Shown here: positions 1 to 8,341 of the stretch, piece after piece | Numbering within the stretch: position 1 is the first letter of the stretch | Layout: the number at the start of each line of letters is the position of its first letter | Assembly (NCBI GenBank): GCA_963837485.1 | Contig: CAWINP010000018.1 | Span: 264,433 to 328,432 of the forward strand | Length of the DNA: 64,000 bases | Origin: Solirubrobacter sp963837485 | GTDB lineage: Bacteria; Actinomycetota; Thermoleophilia; Solirubrobacterales; Solirubrobacteraceae | Direction of reading: 5' to 3' | Position numbers and translations under genes: made by a program | The notes under the pieces: generated by a model | The model's database searches: none | What the model was told of the DNA's origin: nothing | What the model saw: only the letters and a program-made list of their open reading frames with translations

Positions 1-2
1 GC

Positions 3-563
3 AAGCAGATCAAGGACCGCTCGATCGCGCTGCGCGACCTCAACCCGTCCGTCGTGCGCCAGCTCCGGCTGACGCCGCAGAACTCGATCACCGAGGGGCT
101 GCTGGTCAACGGCTCGGTCACCGCCAACAAGCTCGGCGGCGGCTCGGTGACCGCGGGCAAGCTCTCCACGGGGGCGGTCGGCAACAGCGCCCTCGCCGAC
201 GGCGCGGTCACCGGCCCCAAGGTCGCGGACGGCTCGCTGACGACCGCCGACATCGCGCGCTTCTCGGGCCGCTTCCGGATCACCGGGAGCTATCTGGGGA
301 CGATCACGCGCCACTCGTGCACGACGCGCGAGCCGCAGGGCCTCGCCCCCGAGATCGCGGTGGCCGACATCTCCCTGGACGCCGTACTGGTCACGCCGCT
401 GGGCCGCAGCCTCGACGATCGCCTCGCGCTGACCGCCAGCACGTCGGGCGCCTCGCAGCCGAGCCGCTTCGTGCTGTCGTTCTGCAACGCCAGCGACGAG
501 GACGTCAGCATCCCGCCGACCAGCAGCGTCAGCTTCAGCTACGTCGTCTTCGACGTACCCTAG
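3..563 (+). CDS. Secreted/surface repeat protein, C-terminal part (5' end outside window)
   Basis: The frame is open from the first bases of the window, so this is the 3' part of a longer gene; a GTG at 54 is possible but the codons before it read as protein. The visible part starts with basic-hydrophobic residues (QIKDRSIALRDL), then has a run of short degenerate repeats of the form NGSVTANKL / GSVTAGKL / DGAVTGPKV / DGSLTTADI, and ends in a Ser/Thr-rich beta-like domain with two Cys. Such repeats are common in secreted proteins of Thermoleophilia and suggest a trimeric or beta-solenoid stalk (inference). Its stop overlaps by 3 bp the stop of the convergent kinase gene. Function unknown. Confidence 0.7.
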   Translation, partial: KQIKDRSIALRDLNPSVVRQLRLTPQNSITEGLLVNGSVTANKLGGGSVTAGKLSTGAVGNSALADGAVTGPKVADGSLTTADIARFSGRFRITGSYLGTITRHSCTTREPQGLAPEIAVADISLDAVLVTPLGRSLDDRLALTASTSGASQPSRFVLSFCNASDEDVSIPPTSSVSFSYVVFDVP

Positions 564-1402
564 GCGTACTGCTCGGCCGTCCGCTGCGCGGACGCCGCGT
601 AGCCGCCGCCGAACAGCGCGGCGTGGACGAGCAGCGGGAACAGCTGCCACAGCCCGACGCGCTGCTCGTGGCCGGGCGCGAGCGGACGTACGTCCTCGTA
701 TGCGGCCAGGAACGCGCGGCCGGGGGACCCGAACAGCTTCAGCATCGCGAGGTCGACCTCGCGATGCCCGCCGTACGCGGCCGGGTCGATCAGCCACGGC
801 CGCCCGTCCGCGCCCCAGAGCACGTTGCCGGTCCACAGGTCGCCGTGCAGGCGCGCGGGAGGCTCCTCGGGCCCGGCGAGCTCCGGAAGCCGCTCGCACA
901 CGCGCTCGACGGCGCGAGCGGTGGCGGCCGGCACCTCGGCGAGCAGCGGCTCGAGCCGGTTGCGCGCGTAGAAGCTCGGCCAGTCGTGCGTGGGATCGTT
1001 GGGGAGCGAGAGCCGCGCGATGCGAAGCGGCTGCGTTGCCGCGCCGAACGCCGGCGCGCCCGCCGCGTGGATCTGCGCCAGCCCGCGACCCAGCGCGGCC
1101 TCGTCTCCCGGCCGGCCCTCGTCGATCCACTCCAGCACGAGCGCGTCGTCGGCGACGCCCAGCACGGCCGGGAGCGGCAGCCCGCCGGCGTCCGCCAGCC
1201 AGCGCAGCCCGTCCGCCTCGGTCGCGTACTCGCCGGGCGCGACGTCCGCGCGCGTCTTGACGAACGCGCGCGTGCCGTCCTCCAGCTGGACCCGGTAGGC
1301 CTCGTTGATGTCGCCGCCGCCGACGCGCTCCGCGTCGCGCACGGCGACCCCGGTCGCCGCGCGGACGGCTTCGCTCAGAGGTCGGCGAGCAGGCCCCGGC
1401 AC
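560..1402 (-). CDS. Fructosamine/ketosamine-3-kinase family protein
   Basis: Cytosolic kinase of the FN3K family, which phosphorylates ketosamines on glycated amines so that they fall off (protein deglycation). Visible motifs are the N-terminal GGGDINEAYRV loop, the catalytic HGDLWTGNVLW (HGDLxxxN) and the family signature DPAAYGGHREVDLAM. Length (about 280 aa) is normal. I chose the GTG at 1402, which overlaps the end of the phosphatase gene by 28 bp; a CTG at 1378 would give a 4-bp overlap with the phosphatase stop. It is the last gene of a thiolase-phosphatase-kinase operon. The pairing with a low-molecular-weight phosphatase recurs in bacteria and fits sugar-phosphate or Amadori-product repair (family knowledge). 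Confidence 0.85.
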   Translation of the reverse strand: MPGPARRPLSEAVRAATGVAVRDAERVGGGDINEAYRVQLEDGTRAFVKTRADVAPGEYATEADGLRWLADAGGLPLPAVLGVADDALVLEWIDEGRPGDEAALGRGLAQIHAAGAPAFGAATQPLRIARLSLPNDPTHDWPSFYARNRLEPLLAEVPAATARAVERVCERLPELAGPEEPPARLHGDLWTGNVLWGADGRPWLIDPAAYGGHREVDLAMLKLFGSPGRAFLAAYEDVRPLAPGHEQRVGLWQLFPLLVHAALFGGGYAASAQRTAEQYA

Positions 1403-1827
1403 GAAGCCTGCACCATGTCGAGCACGTCCTCGAAGCCGCGCCCGTCGCCGTAGTACGGATCCGGAACATCCAGATCCGCAGCGCCCGGCTCCCATTCGCG
1501 CAGCAGCCGCACCTTCGCGGCCGCCTCCGGGTCGGGCGCGAGCTCCAGCAGATCGCGCTGATTCGAGCGGTCCATCGCGATCAGCAGGTCGTAGTCGTCG
1601 AAGTCGCTCGCGCGCACCTGCCGCGCCGCGCCCTCCAGCACGATCCCCCGCCGCCGCGCGGCCTCGGTCGCGCGGCGGTCGGGCCGGTCACCGACGTGCC
1701 AGTCGCCGATCCCGGCACTCTCGACCTCGACGCCCTCCACCCCCTCCTCGCGCAGGAGCGCGCGCATCACGCCCTCCGCGGTGGGTGAGCGGCAGATGTT
1801 GCCCATGCAGACGAAGAGGATCTTCAC
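1375..1827 (-). CDS. Low-molecular-weight protein-tyrosine phosphatase
   Basis: 150 aa, the full length of the LMW-PTP family. The active-site P-loop is at the very N terminus: Cys7-MGNIC-Arg13-Ser (CX5R), and the general-acid Asp lies in DPYYGDG near residue 118. It is a cytoplasmic enzyme that hydrolyses phosphotyrosine or similar small aryl phosphates. It lies 15 bp downstream of the thiolase stop and overlaps the fructosamine-kinase gene, so the three are probably co-transcribed. Confidence 0.93.
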   Translation of the reverse strand: MKILFVCMGNICRSPTAEGVMRALLREEGVEGVEVESAGIGDWHVGDRPDRRATEAARRRGIVLEGAARQVRASDFDDYDLLIAMDRSNQRDLLELAPDPEAAAKVRLLREWEPGAADLDVPDPYYGDGRGFEDVLDMVQASCRGLLADL

Positions 1828-1842
1828 ACTTGCAGCCCGCCC

Positions 1843-2979
1843 CTAGTTGAGGCGCTCCACGATCATGGCCTGGCCCATGCCGCCGGCGACGCACATGGTC
1901 TCCAGGCCGTAGGTGCCGCCGAGCGTATCCAGGCCGTTGAGCAGCGTCGTCATGATCCGCGCGCCGGTCATGCCGAACGGGTGGCCGAGGGCGATCGCGC
2001 CGCCGAACGGGTTGAGCTTCTCGGCGTCGATCTTCAGCTCCTCGCGGCACGGGACGACCTGCGCCGCGAACGCCTCGTTGAGCTCGACGACATCGATGTC
2101 GTCGATCGTCATCCCGGCCTGCTCGAGCACGGCCTTGACCGCCGCGATCGGGCCGAGGCCCATGATCTCGGGGCGCAGCCCGGAGACGCTCGACGCCACG
2201 ATCCGCGCGCGCGGCGTCAATCCCAGCGAAGACGCCTTCTCCGCGGACATGATCAGCACCGCGGCGGCGCCGTCGTTGAGCGGGCAGGAGTTGCCGGCCG
2301 TGACCGTGCCGGTCGGGCTGAACGCGGGCTTGAGCTCGGCGAGCTTCTCCATCGTCGTCCCCGGCCGCGGGCCGTCGTCGCGCGCCACGTCGCCGACCGG
2401 GACGATCTCGGCGTCGAAGTGGCCGGAGTCGCGCGCGGCGACCGCCCGCGCCTGCGACACCACGGCCCACTCGTCCTGCGCCTCGCGCGAGACGTTGCAG
2501 CGCTCGGCCACGTTCTCGGCGGTCAGACCCATCGGAATGTAGACGTTGTACGGCGCGCCGTCGCCCCCGGCCAGCTGGGGATGCGGATCGAACGGCGGGT
2601 GCTGCGGGAAGCGCGAGACCGCCTCGACGCCGGCCGCGATGTACTGGTCGCCCTCGCCCGCCTTGATCGCGTGGAACGCCATCCGGATCGTCTGCAGCGA
2701 GGAGGCGCAGAAGCGGTTGACGGTGGTGGCAGGGATGTGATGGTCCAGGCCCGCCAGCAGCGCGGCGTTGCGGCCGACGTTGTAGCCGGCCTCGCCGAGC
2801 CCGAAGCCGCACCCCATCATGACGTCGACGGTCTCCGAGAAGTCGACGCCGGGGTTGCGCTCGACGAGCGCCTTCAGCGGCACGGCCGCGAGGTCGTCCG
2901 CGCGGACGTCCTTCAGCGATCCCTTGGCGGCGCGCCCGATCGGGGTGCGGATCGCATCGACGATGACGGCTTCAGGCAT
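1843..2979 (-). CDS. Thiolase (acetyl-CoA acetyltransferase / 3-ketoacyl-CoA thiolase)
   Basis: 378 aa thiolase of fatty-acid or short-chain acyl-CoA metabolism. The acyl-accepting Cys91 is in NRFCASSLQ. The C-terminal motifs are complete: VELNEAFAAQ, NPFGGAIALGHPFGMTGARI (catalytic His) and CVAGGMGQAM (second Cys). Whether it works in the degradative (FadA-like) or biosynthetic direction cannot be settled from sequence. A near-perfect inverted repeat of the type bound by TetR/FadR-like acyl-CoA regulators sits 13 bp upstream of the ATG. First gene of the operon with the phosphatase and the kinase. Confidence 0.93.
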   Translation of the reverse strand: MPEAVIVDAIRTPIGRAAKGSLKDVRADDLAAVPLKALVERNPGVDFSETVDVMMGCGFGLGEAGYNVGRNAALLAGLDHHIPATTVNRFCASSLQTIRMAFHAIKAGEGDQYIAAGVEAVSRFPQHPPFDPHPQLAGGDGAPYNVYIPMGLTAENVAERCNVSREAQDEWAVVSQARAVAARDSGHFDAEIVPVGDVARDDGPRPGTTMEKLAELKPAFSPTGTVTAGNSCPLNDGAAAVLIMSAEKASSLGLTPRARIVASSVSGLRPEIMGLGPIAAVKAVLEQAGMTIDDIDVVELNEAFAAQVVPCREELKIDAEKLNPFGGAIALGHPFGMTGARIMTTLLNGLDTLGGTYGLETMCVAGGMGQAMIVERLN

Positions 2980-2991
2980 GAAGGCTCCTCA

Positions 2992-3009
2992 ATTGACTGA
3001 TCGGTCAAT
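2992..3009. promoter_or_regulatory. Inverted-repeat operator, TetR/FadR type
   Basis: ATTGACTGATCGGTCAAT is an 18-bp inverted repeat with 8 of 9 base pairs matching. It lies just upstream of the thiolase start and covers the stop codon of psuK. Palindromes of the TTGACyGrTCGGTCAA kind are typical operators of TetR-family regulators of fatty-acid and acyl-CoA genes (family knowledge). The regulator is not in its immediate neighbourhood. Confidence 0.65.
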
Positions 3010-3877
3010 CATAGGGACGCCCGCCTCGCCGCTGTACCGCTTCGGCGGCCAGACGGGCTCCCGCCGCCAGCGCGCCGGCGGGCGCGCCCGGCCAGGCGCT
3101 GAGGAAGCCGGCGGCGAACGCATCGCCGGCGCCGGTGGTGTCGACGACGTCGACCGGGACCGCGCGCTCCTGCACGGTCTCGAAGCCGTCGGTCCAGGTG
3201 GAGCCGCGCGCGCCGCGCGTGATCACGATCTCCGGCACCTTGAGCTGGCGACCCAGGACCGCGGCCTCGTCCTCGTTGGGCAGGAGCAGGTCGATCGGCG
3301 TGATGCGGTCGAGGAACACCGGGTCGTTGGCCAGCGGAGCGGCGCTCGCCGGGTCGACGCTGATCTTCATCCCCGCGTCGCGCGCGCGGTCGATCGCCGT
3401 GAGCGCCGCCGCGCGCGAGCCGTGGCGCAGCAGCGCGTATCCGGAGACGTGCAGCGTGCCGCGATCGAACACGTCGTCGGGGATGTCGGCGATCGAGAGC
3501 GCGTCGTTGGCGCCCGGGTCGGGAAGCATCGTGCGCTCGCCGCCGGGCGCGACGAGCACCACGCACGTGCCGGTCCGGCGCTCGGGGTCGCGCGTGACCC
3601 GCAGCTCGACGCCGTCGAGGCCGCCGAGCGCGACGCCGGCCGCCGCGTCGGTCCCGACTCGGCCGATCAGCGTCACCTGCGCGCCCGCGCGGACGAGCCA
3701 GGCGGCGACGTTGGCCGCGGAGCCGCCGGGGCGGAGCTCGATCCGCGCGGCGGTGTCGCTGCCGGCGGCGATCGGCCCGTCGTGCGCCGCGACCACGTCG
3801 GCCATCAGGTCGCCGAGGACGACGACGCGGCTCTGGGCGCTCCACCGCCCTGAGGGATTCCCTGACGGCACCGTCAT
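3005..3877 (-). CDS. psuK: PfkB-family sugar kinase, probable pseudouridine kinase
   Basis: 290 aa ribokinase/PfkB-fold kinase. The N-terminal signature RPGGSAANVAAWLVRAG and the C-terminal DTTGAGDAFAAGFL (catalytic Asp, anion hole) are both present. The ATG at 3877 overlaps the psuG stop in an ATGA, so translation is coupled. In this context it most likely phosphorylates pseudouridine to pseudouridine-5'-phosphate, the substrate of PsuG. The assignment rests on the neighbour; by sequence alone it is only PfkB. Its stop codon lies inside the thiolase operator. Confidence 0.85.
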   Translation of the reverse strand: MTVPSGNPSGRWSAQSRVVVLGDLMADVVAAHDGPIAAGSDTAARIELRPGGSAANVAAWLVRAGAQVTLIGRVGTDAAAGVALGGLDGVELRVTRDPERRTGTCVVLVAPGGERTMLPDPGANDALSIADIPDDVFDRGTLHVSGYALLRHGSRAAALTAIDRARDAGMKISVDPASAAPLANDPVFLDRITPIDLLLPNEDEAAVLGRQLKVPEIVITRGARGSTWTDGFETVQERAVPVDVVDTTGAGDAFAAGFLSAWPGAPAGALAAGARLAAEAVQRRGGRPYD

Positions 3878-4761
3878 GCGCCTGCGATCTCCGCCGCCAG
3901 GGCCGCGTTGCGCAACACCAGGCGGACGTTGGCGCGCAGGCTCTCCCCGCCGGTCTGCGCATGGAAGCGCTCGAGCAGGAACGGCGTCACGTCGCGTCCG
4001 GCGATCCCCTGCTCGGCCGCCGCCAGGAGCCCTTCGCGCAGCACGCGGTCGTGCAGCGCCGGATCGACCTGCTCGTCCTCGGGCAGCGGATTGGCCACCA
4101 CCACGGCACCGGGCACCCCGAGCGCCTCGCGCGAGCGGAGCACCGCCGCCGCCTCGGCCGGCGTGTCCACCCGCCACGTCAGCGGCAGCCCGGAGTCGTT
4201 CAGGTAGAACGCCGGGAACGTCGGCGTGCGATAGCCGAGCACCGTCACGTTCAGGGACTCCAGGCGCTCGAGCGTGGCCGGGATGTCGAGGATCGACTTC
4301 ACGCCCGCGCAGACGACGCAGATCCCCACGCGCGCGAGCGTGGTCAGGTCGGCGGACTCGTCGAAGCTGTCGCGCGCGCCGCGGTGCACGCCGCCGAGGC
4401 CGCCGGTGGCGAACACGCGGATCCCGGCCAGCGACGCCAGATGAGAGGTGGCGGCCACGGTGGTCGCCCCGTGCACGCCGGCCGCCACGGCGGGGGGAAG
4501 GTCGCGCACGCCGCACTTGGCCACGTCGTCCGCGCTCGCCAGCGTCTCCAGCGCGCGATCGTCCAGCCCGACGGCGACCACGCCGCCGATCACCGCGATC
4601 GTCGCCGGCACGGCGCCGCGCTCGCGCACCACGGCCTCGATCTCGCGCGCGATGCGCAGGTTGTCGGGCCGCGGCAGGCCGTGGGCGATGATCGTGCTCT
4701 CGAGCGCGACGACCGGGCGCCCGCCGGCGAGCGCGTCTGCGACCTCGGGATGGACCCGCAC
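3874..4761 (-). CDS. psuG: Pseudouridine-5'-phosphate glycosidase
   Basis: 295 aa, full length. PsuG cleaves the C-C glycosidic bond of pseudouridine-5'-phosphate to uracil and ribose-5-phosphate. Family motifs are VALESTIIAHGLPRPDN at the N terminus, KCGVRDLPPAVAAG, GIRVFATGGLGGVHRGA, CAGVKSILDIPATLE (catalytic Lys region) and VVANPLPEDEQ. It starts with GTG. First gene of psuG-psuK. Only 25 bp separate it from the divergent histidine kinase, so the two promoters must reach into coding DNA. Confidence 0.95.
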   Translation of the reverse strand: MRVHPEVADALAGGRPVVALESTIIAHGLPRPDNLRIAREIEAVVRERGAVPATIAVIGGVVAVGLDDRALETLASADDVAKCGVRDLPPAVAAGVHGATTVAATSHLASLAGIRVFATGGLGGVHRGARDSFDESADLTTLARVGICVVCAGVKSILDIPATLERLESLNVTVLGYRTPTFPAFYLNDSGLPLTWRVDTPAEAAAVLRSREALGVPGAVVVANPLPEDEQVDPALHDRVLREGLLAAAEQGIAGRDVTPFLLERFHAQTGGESLRANVRLVLRNAALAAEIAGA

Positions 4762-4786
4762 GACGGTTCACCCTAGCCTGCGCGGG

Positions 4787-5857
4787 ATGTCAGACGTCTG
4801 GGGGGAGGACCCGCGGCTCGTCGACGCGCTCGGTGAGCGCGGCGCGGCGGGCTTCCGCTCGCTGTTCGATGTCTTCCCGGACCTCGTCGGCGTGCTGTGG
4901 GCGATCCGCGACGACCAGGGCCGGGTGGTCGACTTCCGCTTCGGATACGGCAACCCGGCGATGCTGCGCGCGTTCCGCATCCCGCCGGCGCAGGCCGAGC
5001 GCTACACGCTGCTCGAGGCGCTGCCGCGGATGGGCGGCGGCCGCTCCTTCAACGCCTACGTGAACGTCTGCGAGACGGGCCAGGTGTGGGTCCACGAGGT
5101 CACCTACGACACGCCGTTCGGCGACGGCTACATGCTCGGCACGTTCATCGAGCGCAGCGCCAAGCTCGGAGACGGCGTCGTGAACTTCCTCACCGACGTG
5201 ACCGCGCAGCGGCGCATGGAGGCCGAGCTGCGCAGCTACGCCCACGTCGTCGCGCATGACCTCAGCGCGCCGATCTCGAGCATCGGGATGCTCGTGGCGA
5301 TGCTCGAGCGCCGCGCCGAGGAGCCGCCGTCGGCCGGCGTGCTGCGCCAGCTGCGCGCGGGCACCGAGCGCGCCCGCGACCTGGTCGACGGCGTGCTCGT
5401 CTATGCGCGGGCGGGCGAGCTGACGACCGAGCAGGTCGCGCTCGAGCGGCTGATGGCCGAGGTGGCCGACGACCTCGCGCCGACGCTCGAGGACGCGAGG
5501 CTCGAGATCGGCGCGCTGCCCGAGGTCGAGGGCGATCCGCGCCAGCTGCGCCGCGTGCTGCAGAACCTGCTCGCCAACGCGGTCAAGTACCGCGGGCCGG
5601 ACTCGCCGCGGATCGAGGTCTCCGCGCTGCGCGACACCGAGGAGTGGGTCGTCACGATGCGCGACAACGGCGTCGGCGTCGACCCTGCCCAGGCGACGCG
5701 GATCTTCGGCATGTTCTCGCGCGCCCACCCGGAGATCGAGGGCGTGGGGATCGGTCTCGCCGTCTGCCGGCGGATCGTCGAGGCGCACGGCGGGCGGATC
5801 TGGGTCGAGGCCCCGGAGGGCGGCGGCAGCGCGTTCCGGTTCACGCTGCCGCGCTGA
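4787..5857 (+). CDS. PAS-domain sensor histidine kinase (cytosolic)
   Basis: 356 aa with no membrane segment. A PAS-like domain (residues ~20-140, FPDLVGVLWAIRDDQGRVVDF) is followed by a short DHp helix with phospho-acceptor His in HVVAHDLSAPISS (residue ~160) and a HATPase domain: N box NLLANAVKYRG, G1 DNGVGVDPAQATRIF, G2 GVGIGLAVCRRIVEAHGG. This is the arrangement of phytochrome-like or light/redox PAS kinases. ATG at 4787 is the first codon that fits the domain. No response regulator is adjacent, so the partner is unknown. Confidence 0.88.
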   Translation: MSDVWGEDPRLVDALGERGAAGFRSLFDVFPDLVGVLWAIRDDQGRVVDFRFGYGNPAMLRAFRIPPAQAERYTLLEALPRMGGGRSFNAYVNVCETGQVWVHEVTYDTPFGDGYMLGTFIERSAKLGDGVVNFLTDVTAQRRMEAELRSYAHVVAHDLSAPISSIGMLVAMLERRAEEPPSAGVLRQLRAGTERARDLVDGVLVYARAGELTTEQVALERLMAEVADDLAPTLEDARLEIGALPEVEGDPRQLRRVLQNLLANAVKYRGPDSPRIEVSALRDTEEWVVTMRDNGVGVDPAQATRIFGMFSRAHPEIEGVGIGLAVCRRIVEAHGGRIWVEAPEGGGSAFRFTLPR

Positions 5858-5962
5858 ACCGCTGCGCGGCGTTCTACGGGCGGGGATCCGCGGCCGCCCC
5901 GATGTCCCACCGGCTCCGGTGAGCGACGGTGAAGTACCGGCAACCTGATCGGAGCGTTGGAC

Positions 5963-7510
5963 ATGCGCAACCTGCTCGTGGCCCTCCTCGCGGGCGCTGC
6001 GGCCGCCGTCTTCACGGCGACGGCGGGCGCCGCTCCCGTCTTCCTCCCGGCCGTCGGCTACCCGCTCGACTCCGCCGCCTCGAACCCCGTGCTCGCCGAT
6101 CTCACCGGCGACGGCCACCCGGACCTCGTGATGGCGCGGGCGCGCTGGACGGCCAAGGATCCCGAGTCCGTGTACGTCGTGGTCAACCACGGCGACGGCA
6201 CGTTCGCGCCGGCGAAGACGTTCGTGCTCTCGTCCAACCCGGGGCCGCCGCGCAGCATCGTCGTCGCGGACTTCGACCACGACGGCCACGCCGACGTCGC
6301 CGCGTCGCTGTACAGCCCCCAGGGCTGGGATCCACCGGCGCAGCGCGTCGTGATCCTGCACGGCGACGGGCACGGGAACCTCGGTGCGGCGCAGCCGGTG
6401 ATCTCGACCGGCACGCTGCCGAGCATGGTCAGCGCGGACCTCGACGCCGATGGATGGCCGGACCTGGCTGTCGGCGCCGGGCAGCAGTCGGGACCGATGC
6501 GCGTGACCGCCTACCGCAACCAGCACGACGGCACGTTCCTGGCGACGAGCAGCGCGATCGGCTCGGCGCTGACGATGGCCGCGAGCGACGTCACCGGGGA
6601 CGGCCGCATCGACCTCGTCTTCAAGTACTCGACGTCGCCCGTGCAGGTGATGCCCGGCAACGGGGACGCGACGTTCGGATCCGTCGCCGTCAGCCCCGAA
6701 TCGGCCGGCATCAAGGAGGAGAGCGCGTTCGCGGACCTCGACGGCGACGGACGGCTCGACGTCGCGGGGACGGGGTTCAGCAACCTCCCCGGCGTCGTCG
6801 GCGTCTCGCTCTACCGGTCTGCGCTCGGGACGTACGGGCCGCCCGTCAACTACGGGCCGCTCGGCACCGGCGCCGGATGGCCGATCGCGGCCGACCTCGA
6901 CGGCGACGGGCACACGGACCTCGCCTTCGCCAACCGCAAGGGGACGCCCACGGGGGAGGCGCATTCGATCTCGCTCCTGCTCGGCCACGGCGACGGGACG
7001 CTCGCGGCGGCGATCGACTACGGCATCCCGTGGTCAGGCCCGCAGGCGACCGCGGACCTCGACGGCGACGGCGCGCTCGACATCGTGCTCGTCCCGTACG
7101 GCGGCCAGCTTCGTGGGGTCGTGGTCTTCTTGCAGGCCGGTCCCGGCGCGAAGGATCCGTACGCGAGCGCGCTCGCGGCCGTCGCGTCGACGCTGACCGT
7201 GCGCGGAGCGTCGACGGTGAGCGTCCCGGTCAAGGCGCCCAAGGGCGGGCTGAAGGGCGTGGTGGGCCTGCAGGACATCTCCGCGCTCGGCGTCGCCCGC
7301 GCGAGTGCGAGCTCCGGCGGCCTGCTGGCCCGCGCGTCCGTGAAGCTGCGCCGCGCCGGCCGCGCGCGCGTCGGCGTCCGGCTGAGCGCGCAAGCCGTGC
7401 GCCTGCTGCGCACGCGCGGCGAGTTGCGCGCCGCCGTGCTGCTTTCCATCGCGCGCCGCGGGCGCGCGACGGTGACGCGCCGTGCGGTCGTGACGCTGCG
7501 CCGCCACTGA
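5963..7510 (+). CDS. Secreted FG-GAP/VCBS-repeat beta-propeller protein
   Basis: 515 aa. A classic signal peptide (MRNLLVALLAGAAAAVFTATAGA) is followed by about six to seven FG-GAP-type repeats, each with a calcium-binding-like loop DxDGDGxxDL (DLTGDGHPDL, DFDHDGHADV, DLDADGWPDL, DLDGDGRLDV, DLDGDGHTDL, DLDGDGALDI). They form an integrin-alpha-like beta-propeller. The C-terminal ~110 residues are a separate Arg/Ala-rich beta domain. GGAG at 5951-5954, 8 nt before the ATG, supports this start over the TTG at 5957. Extracellular; ligand unknown. Confidence 0.88.
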   Translation: MRNLLVALLAGAAAAVFTATAGAAPVFLPAVGYPLDSAASNPVLADLTGDGHPDLVMARARWTAKDPESVYVVVNHGDGTFAPAKTFVLSSNPGPPRSIVVADFDHDGHADVAASLYSPQGWDPPAQRVVILHGDGHGNLGAAQPVISTGTLPSMVSADLDADGWPDLAVGAGQQSGPMRVTAYRNQHDGTFLATSSAIGSALTMAASDVTGDGRIDLVFKYSTSPVQVMPGNGDATFGSVAVSPESAGIKEESAFADLDGDGRLDVAGTGFSNLPGVVGVSLYRSALGTYGPPVNYGPLGTGAGWPIAADLDGDGHTDLAFANRKGTPTGEAHSISLLLGHGDGTLAAAIDYGIPWSGPQATADLDGDGALDIVLVPYGGQLRGVVVFLQAGPGAKDPYASALAAVASTLTVRGASTVSVPVKAPKGGLKGVVGLQDISALGVARASASSGGLLARASVKLRRAGRARVGVRLSAQAVRLLRTRGELRAAVLLSIARRGRATVTRRAVVTLRRH

Positions 7511-7520
7511 CGCGTCCCGT

Positions 7521-8264
7521 TCACGCCGCCGCGTTGAGCACGAGGAACGCGGACAGCGACGGCGCGCCGTCGCGGCAGGAGAGGCGCTGAACCCGGCGTG
7601 GGTGGGCGAACCCGGCGTACTCGCCGGCGTGGACGCGGTCCAGGCGGCACTTGAGGCCGAGCACGCGGGTCCGGCAGCCGTCGCGCTCGCAGCCGGCCGG
7701 CCTCGTCCAGCGGCGAACGCGTGCGGCGACCCGTCGCGCGCGGTCGCAGCCGAGCTCGTACACCTCGATCGACATCACCGCGCCTGCGCGGTAGGTCCCG
7801 CCGACGCTCCCGCATGAGCCCGGAACGTCGGAGGAGTAGTCGGTGCCCTCGTCGCACATGCTGTTCGCTCCGCTCCATCTGAACCAGGAACCGAGCGGAC
7901 CTCGCGGCCATTGCGGGTAGCGGACCTCGAGCGTCGTGTACGCGCGTTCGGCGTGGCCCGCGCACATTCCCAGGTCACGCACGCGCAGCCGTACCCGGAC
8001 CGGCGGGTAGTAGCCGCCCATCGGCCGGAAGATGTTGCCCGTGCCGCGACTGTGCGCGACCGTCCGGCCCCAGCCGGTCCAGCGGATGCCGCTGATCAGG
8101 CCGCTGGGGTCGCCGCCGTTGTGGAGCGTGCGCGGCGCGACCGTCCCGAAGCCGGTGGCGTGGGGCGCGAAGAAGTCCGGCGACCCGAGCACGGGCGCGT
8201 CGGCCGCTCGCGCGGGAGCCGCCAGCAGCAGGACCGCCACCACGATCGGCGCCAGGAAGCGCAT
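7521..8264 (-). CDS. Secreted protein of unknown function
   Basis: 247 aa with a signal peptide (MRFLAPIVVAVLLLAAPARAADA). The mature part is Cys-containing (eight or more Cys, e.g. LGMCAGHAE, GSCGSVGGTY, GCERDGCRTR), pointing to disulfides outside the cell. It ends only 10 bp from the convergent propeller gene. The start is set by the signal peptide. I do not recognise the family; the Cys pattern and Trp-rich stretches suggest a small beta-sandwich. Confidence 0.75.
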   Translation of the reverse strand: MRFLAPIVVAVLLLAAPARAADAPVLGSPDFFAPHATGFGTVAPRTLHNGGDPSGLISGIRWTGWGRTVAHSRGTGNIFRPMGGYYPPVRVRLRVRDLGMCAGHAERAYTTLEVRYPQWPRGPLGSWFRWSGANSMCDEGTDYSSDVPGSCGSVGGTYRAGAVMSIEVYELGCDRARRVAARVRRWTRPAGCERDGCRTRVLGLKCRLDRVHAGEYAGFAHPRRVQRLSCRDGAPSLSAFLVLNAAA

Positions 8265-8341
8265 GTGCGCCGGGATCCTATGGCCGCGATCCCCGCCGCG
8301 GGAGGCGCACGTCCCGCGGCGGGGTGGGGAGGCTCGCGGTC

